Of a stretch of DNA of 40,112 nt, positions 1-7,799 are shown in pieces. The notes under the pieces are model-generated. The model had not been told where the DNA came from, searched no databases, and was given only the letters and a program-made list of their open reading frames with translations. Position numbers and translations under genes: made by a program. Position 1 is the stretch's first letter, and each line of letters opens with the position of its first letter. The DNA comes from Fodinibacter sp038330415 (GTDB lineage Bacteria > Actinomycetota > Actinomycetes > Actinomycetales > Dermatophilaceae): contig JBBQNZ010000016.1 in the NCBI GenBank assembly GCA_038330415.1, positions 1 to 40,112 of the forward strand. Direction: 5' to 3'.

Positions 1-153
1 CGCGCCGGTAGACGCCGGGGGTCGAGGTGCGAACGAGCGGAGCGGCCACGGTCGGCCGATGTTGTCACTTTCGTTGTCACCCGGCAAGGTGGCAAGTCAC
101 CACGAAGGGAGGGAGACCTTTCACATGCCAGTCCCTCAGCGGTATCTGGCCAA
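1..153. other. Left-edge stretch, no gene seen
   Basis: No reading frame here has a ribosome-binding site or a recognisable product. The stretch lies on the 3' side of the minus-strand tRNA-Lys, the side where tRNA-targeting integrases usually insert, but no integrase or direct copy of the tRNA 3' end is visible. The heptamer TTGTCAC occurs twice around positions 63-80. Confidence 0.4.
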
Positions 154-226
154 TGGGCCGTGTCGGGCTCGAACCGACGACCTTGGGATTAAAAGTCCCC
201 TGCTCTGCCAACTGAGCTAACGGCCC
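154..226 (-). tRNA. tRNA-Lys (anticodon UUU)
   Basis: On the minus strand the sequence folds as a 73-nt cloverleaf. The acceptor stem GGGCCGT pairs with ACGGCCC, the D-arm contains TAGCTCAGTTGG, the anticodon loop is CTTTTAA (anticodon UUU), and the T-arm contains GGTTCGAGCC. The discriminator base is A. CCA is not encoded: the next template bases read TTG, so CCA must be added after transcription. The base of the anticodon stem has one weak G-A pair. Expected to read AAA/AAG lysine codons. Confidence 0.95.
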
Positions 227-325
227 GGGGGCATTCTGACGCCTCCGGGGCCCGGCGGGTCGCGACGGGGGCCACCGGGGGGTGCCATCCTGCGGCGGCA
301 GAGCAAACCACCGGAGGGATCGCCC

Positions 326-538
326 GTGGCCGTGCACCTCACCCCCGACCAGATCGCCGCCATGCTCGAGGTCGAGCCGGACGTCGTGGTGAACGCCGCC
401 GAGGAGGTGGGCGTACCGGTGTACCAGGGTCAGATCGACCGGGTCCTGCTCGCCGAGGCCCTTGTCGCCGCCGGGCACCACCTGGCCCCCGTCGCGTCCG
501 AGCGGCTCCTGCGCACCGGCGACGCCTCGTCGGGGTAG
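326..538 (+). CDS. Small conserved-looking protein, possible DNA-binding
   Basis: A 70-residue protein starting at GTG 326, with GGAGGG at 313-318 as a well-placed ribosome-binding site. The first ~45 residues read as two or three short helices (TPDQIAAMLEVEPDVVVNAA, then a GVPVYQGQIDR turn), reminiscent of excisionase or MerR-like small helix-turn-helix proteins. It has no cysteines or membrane segment. It sits alone between the tRNA and the convergent xthA. I do not recognise the family with certainty, and the DNA-binding idea rests only on the helix pattern. Confidence 0.6.
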   Translation: MAVHLTPDQIAAMLEVEPDVVVNAAEEVGVPVYQGQIDRVLLAEALVAAGHHLAPVASERLLRTGDASSG

Positions 539-568
539 CCCGCGCCACGACGCGCGCTCCCCCTCGTG

Positions 569-1429
569 CTACCGCCCGTCCGCCTGGGGCAGGCGCGCCG
601 CGCCGCGCCGAGCGGGCTTCGCCGACGGGGGCGGCACCATCGGGCCGATGTCGCCGTCGGGCGCCTCGTCGAGGTCGACGATCACCGGCGCGTGGTCGCT
701 CGGGCCGGTGCCCTTGCGTGCCTGGCGGTCCACCCACGCCGCCTGCACCCGCGCCGCGACATCTGCCGAGGCGAGGGCGAGGTCGATCCGCATGCCGAGG
801 TCCTTGTGGAACATGCCGGCGCGGTAGTCCCAGTAGGTGAAGATCCGCTCCGACGGCCACCGGTCGCGCACCACGTCACGCAGGCCCAGCGACATGAGGT
901 CGGCCAGCGCCGCGCGCTCCGCGGGCGTCACGTGGGTGTGGCCGGCGTAGGCCTCCGGGTCGAAGACGTCCACGTCGGCGGGGGCGATGTTCATGTCGCC
1001 GACGACGATCGCGTCGTCCGGCCCCGCCGCCACCACCTCCCGCAGCGCGGCGAGCCACGCGAGCTTGTAGCGGTAGTGGTCCGAGTCGGGTTGGCGCCCG
1101 TTCGGGACGTAGAGGCAGTGAACCCGCACCCCGCCGCACGTCGCGGCGACCGCCCGGGCCTCCGGCCCCTCCCAGTCCGGTGCCCCGGCGAGGCCCGTCA
1201 CCACGTACTCGAGGCCCACCCGCGAGAGGATCGCGACGCCGTTCCACTGGTTCGTGCCGTGGTGGGCGACCTCGTAGCCGAGGGCACGAAGCCGGTCGTA
1301 GGGGAACTGCTCGTCCTTGGCCTTGGTCTCCTGCATCAGCAGCACGTCGACGTCGGTGCGGGCCAGCCAGGCCTCCACGCGGTCGATGCGGGAGCGGATC
1401 GAGTTGACGTTCCAGGTGGCGATACGCAC
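569..1429 (-). CDS. xthA: Exodeoxyribonuclease III
   Basis: A 286-residue AP endonuclease / 3'-5' exonuclease of the exonuclease III family, acting in base-excision repair on abasic sites and blocked 3' ends. The N-terminus MRIATWNVNSIRSR carries the metal-site Asn. QETK near residue 34 supplies the catalytic Glu. VVGDMNIAP in the middle supplies the Asp/Asn pair, and SDHAPVIVDL near the C-terminus supplies the catalytic Asp-His. The length fits the family (~260-280) with a short basic, Pro/Ala-rich tail. The start ATG at 1429 is the family's normal start. It is divergent from the dehydrogenase at 1497 with only 67 bp between, so both promoters share that gap. Confidence 0.95.
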   Translation of the reverse strand: MRIATWNVNSIRSRIDRVEAWLARTDVDVLLMQETKAKDEQFPYDRLRALGYEVAHHGTNQWNGVAILSRVGLEYVVTGLAGAPDWEGPEARAVAATCGGVRVHCLYVPNGRQPDSDHYRYKLAWLAALREVVAAGPDDAIVVGDMNIAPADVDVFDPEAYAGHTHVTPAERAALADLMSLGLRDVVRDRWPSERIFTYWDYRAGMFHKDLGMRIDLALASADVAARVQAAWVDRQARKGTGPSDHAPVIVDLDEAPDGDIGPMVPPPSAKPARRGAARLPQADGR

Positions 1430-1496
1430 CTCCTCACCCTACCCACGGGTACGCGGCGCTCCCGGCGCCAGGCTCCCGGCATACAGTTCCTCCACC

Positions 1497-2285
1497 ATGA
1501 GCACCGCACTCGTCACAGGAGCCTCCGCCGGCATCGGCCGCGCCTTCGCCGAACGCCTCGCCCGCGAGGGCACCGACCTGGTGCTCGTGGCCCGCGACGC
1601 TGCCCGCCTCGAGGAGCTCGCGACCGGGTTGCGGGCCCGCCACGGGGTGGCCGTCGAGGTGCTGGTGGCCGACCTGTCCGACCGGGTGGCGACCGCCTCC
1701 GTCTGCGCCCGACTCCACGACGACGTGCGGCCGATCGAGCTCCTCGTCAACAACGCCGGGTTCGGGCTGAACGGCTCCTTCCTCGACAACGACCTCGCCG
1801 CCGAGGAGGCCGGGCTCGACGTCATGGTGCGCGCGGTCATGCTCACATGCCACGCCGCGGGGCGGGCGATGCGCGAGCGCGGGCACGGCGCCATCCTCAA
1901 CGTGTCGTCGGTCGCCGGCTTCATCGCCAACGGCACCTACTCGGCCGAGAAGGCGTTCGTCACCGTGTTCACCGAGGGCCTGGCCGGTGAGCTGGCCGGC
2001 ACGGGGGTCACGGCCACGGCAGTGTGTCCCGGCTTCACGCACACCGAGTTCCACGCCCGGGCCAGCATCAAGATGTCGGCGCTGCCGGAGTCGCTCTGGC
2101 TGGATGCCGACGACGTGGTGCAGCAGGCCCTCACCGACGTGGCCCGCGGCAAGGTCGTCTCGGTGCCCGGGCTGCAGTGGAAGGTGATCACGGCGGGGGT
2201 CCGGGTGCTGCCCCGCCCATTGCTGCGCGGCGGCACCCTGCGCCGGCTCGACCGGTTCCGACGGCCCGGCACGTCGGGCGGCTAG
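1497..2285 (+). CDS. Short-chain dehydrogenase/reductase (SDR)
   Basis: A 262-residue NAD(P)-dependent oxidoreductase of the classical SDR family. It has the cofactor motif TGASAGIG (7-14), NNAG (85-88), a catalytic Ser in NVSSVAG (~138), and the YSAEK catalytic Tyr148/Lys152. The reading frame is open further upstream, but ATG 1497 places MSTALVTGASAG at the usual family start. There is no clear Shine-Dalgarno before it, while TACAGT at 1482-1487 could be a -10, so the message may be nearly leaderless. The C-terminus (~210-262) has a hydrophobic/basic patch (VITAGVRVLPRPLLRGG) like membrane-associated SDRs of the DltE/YqjQ type. The substrate cannot be told. Confidence 0.9.
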   Translation: MSTALVTGASAGIGRAFAERLAREGTDLVLVARDAARLEELATGLRARHGVAVEVLVADLSDRVATASVCARLHDDVRPIELLVNNAGFGLNGSFLDNDLAAEEAGLDVMVRAVMLTCHAAGRAMRERGHGAILNVSSVAGFIANGTYSAEKAFVTVFTEGLAGELAGTGVTATAVCPGFTHTEFHARASIKMSALPESLWLDADDVVQQALTDVARGKVVSVPGLQWKVITAGVRVLPRPLLRGGTLRRLDRFRRPGTSGG

Positions 2286-2380
2286 GGCCGGCTGGGGGCC
2301 GCCGGTATCAGGCGCGCTCGCGGACCCTCCTTGCTGGTGACCCGCGGCGTGCGCGGGCATTCGTGTGAAGGAGCACTGCC

Positions 2381-2842
2381 ATGGCCGCGGTCAGCTGGAA
2401 GATCCTGTCGACGTTCGCCGACATCCCACCCCAGGCGTGGGACGCCATCCACCCGCACGGGCCGGTGAGTGCTCAGCTCTTCGGCCGCCGCCGTGGGGAT
2501 GCCGTCTCGCTCAACCCCCAGCCGCTGCCACCGATCGAGGCGGTCGTCGGGGCGCAGCTGCTCGAGAACGTGCTGGTCTCGGCGATCATCATCGTCGGCG
2601 GCAGGGACACCGGTGAGGCTGCCGGTCTGCTGCGGGCCGAGATCGACGACTGGTGCGGCACCGGCTGGCCGCACAAGTGGCCCAAGCCGAAGCAGCCGAA
2701 GGGCTGGGACGACAGCCAGGTCTTCGCCGGTGCCGCGCTGGCTGCCGCCAACCTGGCCGCGCAGTACGACCACTCCCCCCAGGTGCAGGACGCCCTCGGC
2801 GCCGCCGCGGAGCAGCTCGCCGAGGCCGCTGCGGCGCGCTGA
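2381..2842 (+). CDS. Uncharacterised protein with NPQPLPP motif
   Basis: A 153-residue protein starting at ATG 2381, with GAAGGAG about 9 nt upstream. It has no signal peptide or clear membrane segment. The most striking element is SLNPQPLPP at residues 43-51, a Pro-rich motif I have seen in scattered bacterial proteins of unknown function. Further on come a Trp/Lys/Pro-rich stretch (WPHKWPKPKQPKGW, ~95-108) and an Ala-rich helical C-terminus. It lies between the SDR and another unknown gene, all on the same strand. No function is assigned. Confidence 0.75.
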   Translation: MAAVSWKILSTFADIPPQAWDAIHPHGPVSAQLFGRRRGDAVSLNPQPLPPIEAVVGAQLLENVLVSAIIIVGGRDTGEAAGLLRAEIDDWCGTGWPHKWPKPKQPKGWDDSQVFAGAALAAANLAAQYDHSPQVQDALGAAAEQLAEAAAAR

Positions 2843-2908
2843 GACCGCCCGTCGCATCGGGGGGAGAACCCCCTCGCCAGGCTCGGCGACCCGGCCTACC
2901 ATCGGACG

Positions 2909-3388
2909 ATGGTTCCGGGCGCCGAGCCAGAGGTGCTGCGCGAGTACCGCCACCTCCTGCGCACCGCCTCCGCCGACTGGCAGGAGACGGCGCACCGGCA
3001 CGCGCTGTTGGCGCTCGGGCCGCAGGGGCGCGGGAGGCTGCTCGTCGAGCTGCAGCGGCTGCTGCTCTCGGGAACCCGGCTGGGGCGCGACGACGTGCAC
3101 GCGCTCGCCCGGCTCGTCGTGCTCGCCGAGCGGCGCAGCCCCCGCATCCTGCTCGATGGGCTGCCCCGCAACCTGCGCGACGACCTGGCGGTGGCCGTGG
3201 TCGGCAGCCCGATCGGCCGGATGCTGCGGGCCGGCATCGACGTCTGGGACGGGCACGACCCCGACCCCCTGCCCACCCCACCGCCCGACCCTGACCACCA
3301 CCAGCGCTGGTTCCAGCAGCGTGCAACGCCCGGAGCCGCCGGCGAGCTGTCGGTCTTCCTGCACCCGTACCGCCGTCCCAACCGCTGA
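2909..3388 (+). CDS. Uncharacterised helical protein
   Basis: A 159-residue protein, unrecognised. The first ~110 residues look like amphipathic helices rich in Leu and Arg (LLVELQRLLLSG, VHALARLVVLAERRS). They are followed by an acidic/Pro linker (DPDPLPTPPPDPD, ~121-133) and a short tail. ATG 2909 is the only plausible start. No strong ribosome-binding site precedes it. It reads toward pyrE, 34 bp downstream, and may be cotranscribed. Low sequence complexity makes remote homology hard to judge by eye. Confidence 0.65.
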   Translation: MVPGAEPEVLREYRHLLRTASADWQETAHRHALLALGPQGRGRLLVELQRLLLSGTRLGRDDVHALARLVVLAERRSPRILLDGLPRNLRDDLAVAVVGSPIGRMLRAGIDVWDGHDPDPLPTPPPDPDHHQRWFQQRATPGAAGELSVFLHPYRRPNR

Positions 3389-3422
3389 CCGGCGCCGGCC
3401 GCCGACGGCATACGGTAGGCGC

Positions 3423-3977
3423 GTGACCGACATCGCTGCCGACCGCGCCCGCCTGCTCGAGATCGTCCGCGCCAAGGCGATCGTGCACGGCCGGGTGACC
3501 CTGTCCTCCGGCAAGGAGGCCGACTACTACGTCGACCTGCGCCGCATCACGCTCGACGGAGAGGCCGCCCCACTGGTCGGCCGGGTCATGCGCGACCTCG
3601 TCGCCGACCTCGACTTCGACGCCGTCGGAGGGCTCACCCTGGGGGCCGACCCGGTGGCAACCTCGATGCTGCACGCCGCGGCAGTCGCCGGTGACCGGCT
3701 CGACGCGTTCGTGGTGCGCAAGGCCGGCAAGGCGCACGGCCTGCAGCAGCGCATCGAGGGGCCGTCGATCGAGGGCCGGCGGGTGCTCGTGGTCGAGGAC
3801 ACCTCCACGACCGGGTCCTCACCGCTGGATGCCGCGCGCGCGGCCCAGGAGGCCGGCGCCACCGTCATGGCCGTGGCGACCATCGCCGACCGCGCCACCG
3901 GTGCCGCCGAGAAGTTCGCGGATGCCGGGTTCGAGTACCGGTACGTCTTCGGTCTCGAGGATCTCGGCCTGGCCTGA
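3423..3977 (+). CDS. pyrE: Orotate phosphoribosyltransferase
   Basis: A 184-residue enzyme of de novo pyrimidine synthesis, converting orotate and PRPP to orotidine 5'-phosphate. The PRPP-binding loop VLVVEDTSTTGSS is at 121-133. Substrate-binding residues appear in LSSGKEADYYVDLR (~28-40) and VRKAGKAHGLQQ (98-109), which replaces the usual VRKxxKxHG. The frame is open far upstream, but GTG 3423 puts VTDIAADRARLLEIV at the expected N-terminus and gives the family's normal length (~180). It is followed by a 17-bp-stem hairpin. Confidence 0.95.
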   Translation: MTDIAADRARLLEIVRAKAIVHGRVTLSSGKEADYYVDLRRITLDGEAAPLVGRVMRDLVADLDFDAVGGLTLGADPVATSMLHAAAVAGDRLDAFVVRKAGKAHGLQQRIEGPSIEGRRVLVVEDTSTTGSSPLDAARAAQEAGATVMAVATIADRATGAAEKFADAGFEYRYVFGLEDLGLA

Positions 3978-3990
3978 CGGTCCTCCGGCA

Positions 3991-4032
3991 GCACCCCGAC
4001 GCCGGGCCCCGCGGTGCCCGGCGTCGGGGTGC
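3991..4032. terminator. Bidirectional hairpin between pyrE and the symporter
   Basis: A perfect inverted repeat with 17-nt arms (3991-4007 and 4016-4032; arm GCACCCCGACGCCGGGC) around an 8-nt loop. It fills the gap between two convergent genes and so can end transcription from both sides. There is no T-tract, as is common in high-GC actinobacteria. Confidence 0.85.
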
Positions 4033-4038
4033 CGTGGG

Positions 4039-5484
4039 TCACTGGTGCACCACCTGCTTGACCTCGCCGCTCTGCACCCGCTCGTAGTAGCTGTGGATGG
4101 TGGAGCGGGTCACCTTGGCCAGGAGGTAGAGGCCGATGATGTTCGGGATGCCCATCAGGAAGATCATCGAGTCGGAGAAGTTGATGACCGGCCCGAGGGC
4201 GGCCGCCGACCCGATGACGGTGAAGACCAGGAACAGGCCCTTGAAGACGTTCTCCGCGAGCACGTTGTCGCCGAAGAGGTAGCCCGTCGCCTTCATGCCG
4301 TAGTACGACCAGCTGATCATCGTCGAGAACGCGAAGAGCACGACCGCGAAGGCCAGCACCACCGGGAACCACGGCAGCACCGTCTCGAACGAGCGTGACG
4401 TGAGGTCGACCCCGCCGAGCTCGCTGGCGTCGGGGTCGTTCCACGTCCCCGTGATGACGATGGTCAGCGCGGTCATGGTGCAGATGACGACGGTGTCGAT
4501 GAAGGGCTCGAGCATGGCGACGAAACCCTCGGTCGCGGGCTCCCTCGTCTTGACGGCCGAGTGCGCCACCGATGCCGAGCCAAGGCCGGCCTCGTTGGAG
4601 AAGGCGGCCCGCTGGAAGCCGACGATGAGTGCTCCGATCGCCCCGCCGGCCACGCCCTCTGGGCTGAACGCGCCGGTGAGGATCTCACCGAAGGCCCCCG
4701 GGACGGCGCTGAGGTTGGCGAAGATGACGATGACGCACGCCGTGAGGTAGAGGACGGCCATGAACGGCACGACCTTCTCGGTGACCTTGGCGATGCTCTT
4801 GATGCCGCCGATGATGACCGCGCCCGCAGCCGCCGCGAAGAGGAGCCCGATGATCCAGGGCGAGTCCGCGAAGATGCTGTCGTCGCCGCCGGTGACTGCC
4901 ACGATCTGGGCCGTGGCCTGGTTGGACTGGAACATGTTGCCGCCGCCGAGCGCGCCGCCGACCATGCAGATGGAGAAGAGCACGGCGAGGACCTTGCCCA
5001 GTCCTCCCATCCCACGCTCGGCGAGGCCGTCGCGCAGGTAGTACATGGGCCCGCCGGAGACCGACCCGTCAGCGTGCTCGCGCCGGTACTTCACGCCGAG
5101 CGTGCACTCGGCCATCTTGGTCGCCATGCCGAGCAGGCCGGCGAGGATCATCCAGAACGTGGCTCCGGGGCCACCGAGGGAGATGGCAATGGCGACGCCG
5201 GCGATGTTGCCCAGCCCGACGGTCCCGGACACGGCCGTGGCGAGCGCCTGGAAGTGCGAGACCTCGCCGGCGTCGTTCGGGTCTGAGTAGCGGCCGCGGA
5301 CCAGGTCGATCGACAGGCGTGGGCCCCGCACCTGCATGAAGCCGAGGTAGACCGTGAAGAACGCACCGGCGGCGACGAGCCAGGCGACGATGAGGGGCAC
5401 CTCGGTGCCGAAGAGCGGGACGGCGTAGAAGACGATCCCGGTGACCCAGTCGGAGAGGCTCGTGAAGATGTCGACGATGTTCAT
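4039..5484 (-). CDS. Sodium:alanine symporter (AGCS family)
   Basis: A 481-residue polytopic inner-membrane protein of the alanine or glycine:cation symporter family, importing a small neutral amino acid with Na+. The signature region is clear: SGTVGLGNIAGVA followed by GGPGATFWMILAGLLG (~residues 86-117), then MAECTLGVKYR. About ten or eleven hydrophobic segments run from residue 12 to 460. The C-terminus ends in a short cytosolic tail (YYERVQSGEVKQVVHQ). The ATG at 5484 overlaps the TGA of the stress-protein gene by one base (TGATG), so translation is probably coupled. The exact substrate (alanine, glycine, glutamine) is not decided by the sequence. Confidence 0.93.
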   Translation of the reverse strand: MNIVDIFTSLSDWVTGIVFYAVPLFGTEVPLIVAWLVAAGAFFTVYLGFMQVRGPRLSIDLVRGRYSDPNDAGEVSHFQALATAVSGTVGLGNIAGVAIAISLGGPGATFWMILAGLLGMATKMAECTLGVKYRREHADGSVSGGPMYYLRDGLAERGMGGLGKVLAVLFSICMVGGALGGGNMFQSNQATAQIVAVTGGDDSIFADSPWIIGLLFAAAAGAVIIGGIKSIAKVTEKVVPFMAVLYLTACVIVIFANLSAVPGAFGEILTGAFSPEGVAGGAIGALIVGFQRAAFSNEAGLGSASVAHSAVKTREPATEGFVAMLEPFIDTVVICTMTALTIVITGTWNDPDASELGGVDLTSRSFETVLPWFPVVLAFAVVLFAFSTMISWSYYGMKATGYLFGDNVLAENVFKGLFLVFTVIGSAAALGPVINFSDSMIFLMGIPNIIGLYLLAKVTRSTIHSYYERVQSGEVKQVVHQ

Positions 5485-5915
5485 CAGGGCACCACCGTCA
5501 CGGGGACCGTGGTGGACTGCACGAGCCGGCTGGCGACGCTGCCGAAGACCGCGGCGCGTACTCCTGAGTCACCGGTGCGACCGACGATCACGTGGACGGC
5601 ACCGACCTCGTCGGCGATGTCGAGCAGCGTGTCCGACGGGCGACCGTGGCGCACGATCTCCGTGTGGGGCACCGAGCCGCGGTCGGCGATCTCGGCCATC
5701 GGGGTCAGCACCTGGTCGGTTGCGGCCTGGATCTCGCGCTGCTTCTCCCGGTGCCGGTGCTCGTTCTCCGTGGGCGTCTGGAAGGAGAACGGCGTCCACG
5801 GGATGACGTGCGCCAGGACGACCTTCCACGAATTTCGTTGGGCGCGATCAACGGCGAACTCCACCGCGCGGGTGGACGCTGCGCTGTTGTCGACGCCGAC
5901 GACGATGGTGTCCAT
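5484..5915 (-). CDS. Universal stress protein (UspA family)
   Basis: A 143-residue soluble UspA-fold protein. The N-terminus MDTIVVGVDNSAASTRAVEFA is the family's first strand and helix. The C-terminal part has VIVGRTGDSGVRAAVFGSVASRL and TVPVTVVP, the ATP-binding G-2X-G-9X-G(S) pattern of nucleotide-binding Usp proteins. The frame extends upstream to 5951, but ATG 5915 matches the conserved start and has AGAGG nearby. It is the first gene of an operon with the symporter, overlapping it by one base. A CRP-like site stands in its promoter gap with lemA. Confidence 0.92.
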   Translation of the reverse strand: MDTIVVGVDNSAASTRAVEFAVDRAQRNSWKVVLAHVIPWTPFSFQTPTENEHRHREKQREIQAATDQVLTPMAEIADRGSVPHTEIVRHGRPSDTLLDIADEVGAVHVIVGRTGDSGVRAAVFGSVASRLVQSTTVPVTVVP

Positions 5916-5967
5916 GGCGGGCCTCTCGATCGGGAGCGGTGCGATGGGCACAGGACCCTATCGAGGA

Positions 5968-5983
5968 TGTGACGCACATCACT
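5968..5983. promoter_or_regulatory. CRP/GlxR-like binding site
   Basis: The 16-mer TGTGACGCACATCACT fits the cAMP-receptor consensus TGTGA-N6-TCACA with one mismatch at the last base. It lies in the 117-bp gap between the divergent usp and lemA genes. TAGGAT at 5996-6001 could be a -10 for lemA, which would put the site over the -35 zone. Whether a CRP/GlxR homologue exists cannot be seen here. Confidence 0.5.
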
Positions 5984-6032
5984 GGTTAGGAGCCATAGGA
6001 TTTCTGCAGCGCCCGCAGCCCGAGGAGAACCA

Positions 6033-6752
6033 GTGATCGTCACCATCGCCGTCGTCGTCCTGCTCGTCGCTGTCATCGGCTGGGCGGTCGTCACCTACAA
6101 CGGGCTGATCAAGCTGCGCAACCTGGTGCAGGAGGCCTGGCGCCAGATCGACGTCGAGCTGACCCGCCGGCACGACCTGATCGGCAACCTCGTCGAGACC
6201 GTCAAAGGCTATGCCGCGCACGAGCGGGGCACCCTCGAGGACGTCGTCAAGGCCCGCTCGGCCGCCATGGCGCCGGGCCAGTCGCCCGCGGCCCAGGCCC
6301 AGAGCGAGGACATGCTCAGCCAGGCGCTCGGCCGGCTGCTCGCGATCGTCGAGGCCTACCCCGACCTCAAGGCCAACCAGAACTTCCTGGCCCTGCAGAA
6401 CGAGCTGACCGCCACCGAGGACCGCATCGCCTCGGCGCGCCGCTACTACAACGCGACCGTGCGCGACCTCAACACCAAGGTCGAGACCGTGCCGAGCAAC
6501 ATCATCGCCGGGGTGTTCAGCATCGACCGCGCCGAGTACTTCGAGGCCGTCGGCGAGGAGCGCGAGGCGCCGCGCGTCGACTTCGGCCAGCGCGAGGCCG
6601 TCATCCCACCGCCGAGCTCGTATGCCGCGGGCTCACCCGCCGTCGCCGAGGCACCCGCCCCTCCCACGGTCACCCCGGCCGCCGAACCCCAGGACACGCC
6701 GCCGGCATCCCCAGCCGGCCCGGGCAACACCCCGCCCGCTCCTCCCACCTGA
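6033..6752 (+). CDS. lemA: LemA family protein
   Basis: A 239-residue protein with one N-terminal membrane anchor (VTIAVVVLLVAVIGWAVV, ~3-20) followed by the LemA helical domain. Its hallmarks are YNGLIKLRNLVQEAWRQIDVEL, RRHDLIGNLVETVKGYA and YNATVRDLN (~22-160). The start is GTG 6033 with GAGGAG at 6022-6027. The C-terminal ~50 residues are Pro/Ala-rich and disordered, giving it more length than usual (~185-200). The domain is predicted to face the outside and its biochemical role is not settled. It is monocistronic or leads into the ABC module after a hairpin. Confidence 0.92.
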   Translation: MIVTIAVVVLLVAVIGWAVVTYNGLIKLRNLVQEAWRQIDVELTRRHDLIGNLVETVKGYAAHERGTLEDVVKARSAAMAPGQSPAAQAQSEDMLSQALGRLLAIVEAYPDLKANQNFLALQNELTATEDRIASARRYYNATVRDLNTKVETVPSNIIAGVFSIDRAEYFEAVGEEREAPRVDFGQREAVIPPPSSYAAGSPAVAEAPAPPTVTPAAEPQDTPPASPAGPGNTPPAPPT

Positions 6753-6762
6753 CCCGCCGCCG

Positions 6763-6811
6763 GGTTCGAGGTGATGTTCTGACCCGTGGTGGCAGCCGAA
6801 CACCTCGAACC
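6763..6811. terminator. Inverted repeat after lemA
   Basis: Arms GGTTCGAGGTG (6763-6773) and CACCTCGAACC (6801-6811) are perfect complements around a 27-nt loop, starting 11 bp after the lemA stop. A terminator for lemA is the simplest reading, though the loop is long and there is no T-tract. Confidence 0.5.
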
Positions 6812-6824
6812 AGCAGGGTCCGGC

Positions 6825-6854
6825 GTCCACCGGTCGGTGGACGACCGGTCCACC
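6825..6854. promoter_or_regulatory. Dyad-rich site before first ABC/two-component module
   Basis: Two overlapping dyads: GTCCACC-N4-GGTGGAC (6825-6842) and GGTGGAC-N4-GTCCACC (6836-6853), sharing the GGTGGAC block. They sit about 46-75 bp before the ABC ATPase start. This spacing suits an operator for the LuxR-type regulator encoded at the end of the same operon. That assignment is inferred from position only. Confidence 0.4.
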
Positions 6855-6899
6855 GCGTGGCCGTCGCGCCCGGAACCCTGCGTGGCGCAGGCTGGGCCC

Positions 6900-7799
6900 A
6901 TGGCAGACGCGATCACCATCCGGGGACTCACCAAGACCTACGCGGACCACACCGCCGTCAACGGGCTCGACCTCGACATCCGCACCGGCGAGTGCTTCGC
7001 CCTGCTCGGCCCCAACGGCGCCGGCAAGACGACCACCGTCGAGATCCTCGAGGGTTTCCGCTCCCGCGACGCCGGAGAGGTGCGGGTGCTCGGCGTCGAC
7101 CCGCAGGGCGCCGGCCAGCCGTGGCGCAACCGGGTCGGCATCGTGCTGCAGACCACGGGCGGCCTCGACCTGCTCACCCCACGCGAGGCGCTCAGGAGCA
7201 CGGCGAAGGCCTACTCCGCCCCGCGCGAGGTGGATGACGTGCTCGCCTCCGTCGGCCTCCACGACAAGGCCGACGCCCGGATCGTCGGCCTGAGCGGCGG
7301 CCAACGGCGCCGGCTCGACGTGGCGCTGGGCATCATCGGCCGCCCCGAGCTGCTCTTCCTCGACGAGCCCACCACCGGGTTCGACCCCCAGGCCCGTCGC
7401 GACTTCTGGGAGCTCATCCGGGCGCTCGCCACCGAGGGCACGACCATCCTGCTCACCACCCACTACCTCGACGAGGCCGAGAACCTCGCCGACCGCGTCG
7501 GGGTCATCGCCGCCGGGCGGCTGCTGGCCCTCGACACCCCCGACGCGCTCGGTGGGCGCAGTGCGGAGGAGGCCACGGTCTCGTGGGAGGAGGGCGGCAT
7601 CCGGCGCCACCTGACCACCTCCACCCCGACGGCCGAGGTCGCCCGCCTCGCGGCCCGGATGCCGGACGGCGAGGTTCCCGCGCTCACCGTCACCCGGCCC
7701 TCGCTCGAGGACACCTACCTCAGCCTGATCGCCCCCCACGTCGGCCACGAGACCTCGGCTGCCGACGCCACCCACGACTCCATGGAGGTGCCCGCATGA
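6900..7799 (+). CDS. ABC transporter ATP-binding protein (ABC-2 type, module 1)
   Basis: A 299-residue ATPase of the drug/antibiotic exporter (DrrA/CcmA-like) group. It has Walker A GPNGAGKT (37-44), signature LSGGQRRRLDV, Walker B LLFLDEPTTGFD and an H-loop TTHYLDEAE. A ~70-residue C-terminal domain follows. The frame is open 114 nt further upstream, but ATG 6900 (MADAITIRGLTKTY) is the family start; no strong ribosome-binding site is seen. It overlaps the permease gene by ATGA and is first in a four-gene module with its own kinase and regulator. Confidence 0.92.
   Translation: MADAITIRGLTKTYADHTAVNGLDLDIRTGECFALLGPNGAGKTTTVEILEGFRSRDAGEVRVLGVDPQGAGQPWRNRVGIVLQTTGGLDLLTPREALRSTAKAYSAPREVDDVLASVGLHDKADARIVGLSGGQRRRLDVALGIIGRPELLFLDEPTTGFDPQARRDFWELIRALATEGTTILLTTHYLDEAENLADRVGVIAAGRLLALDTPDALGGRSAEEATVSWEEGGIRRHLTTSTPTAEVARLAARMPDGEVPALTVTRPSLEDTYLSLIAPHVGHETSAADATHDSMEVPA

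Noticed and set aside
1..226. Integrated element at tRNA-Lys
   Set aside because: No integrase, no duplicate of the tRNA 3' end and no atypical composition visible inside the window.
566..1990. Long plus-strand frame of 474 codons
   Set aside because: It is antisense to xthA and runs on through the SDR gene in a different frame; the product is Arg/His-rich with no family pattern.
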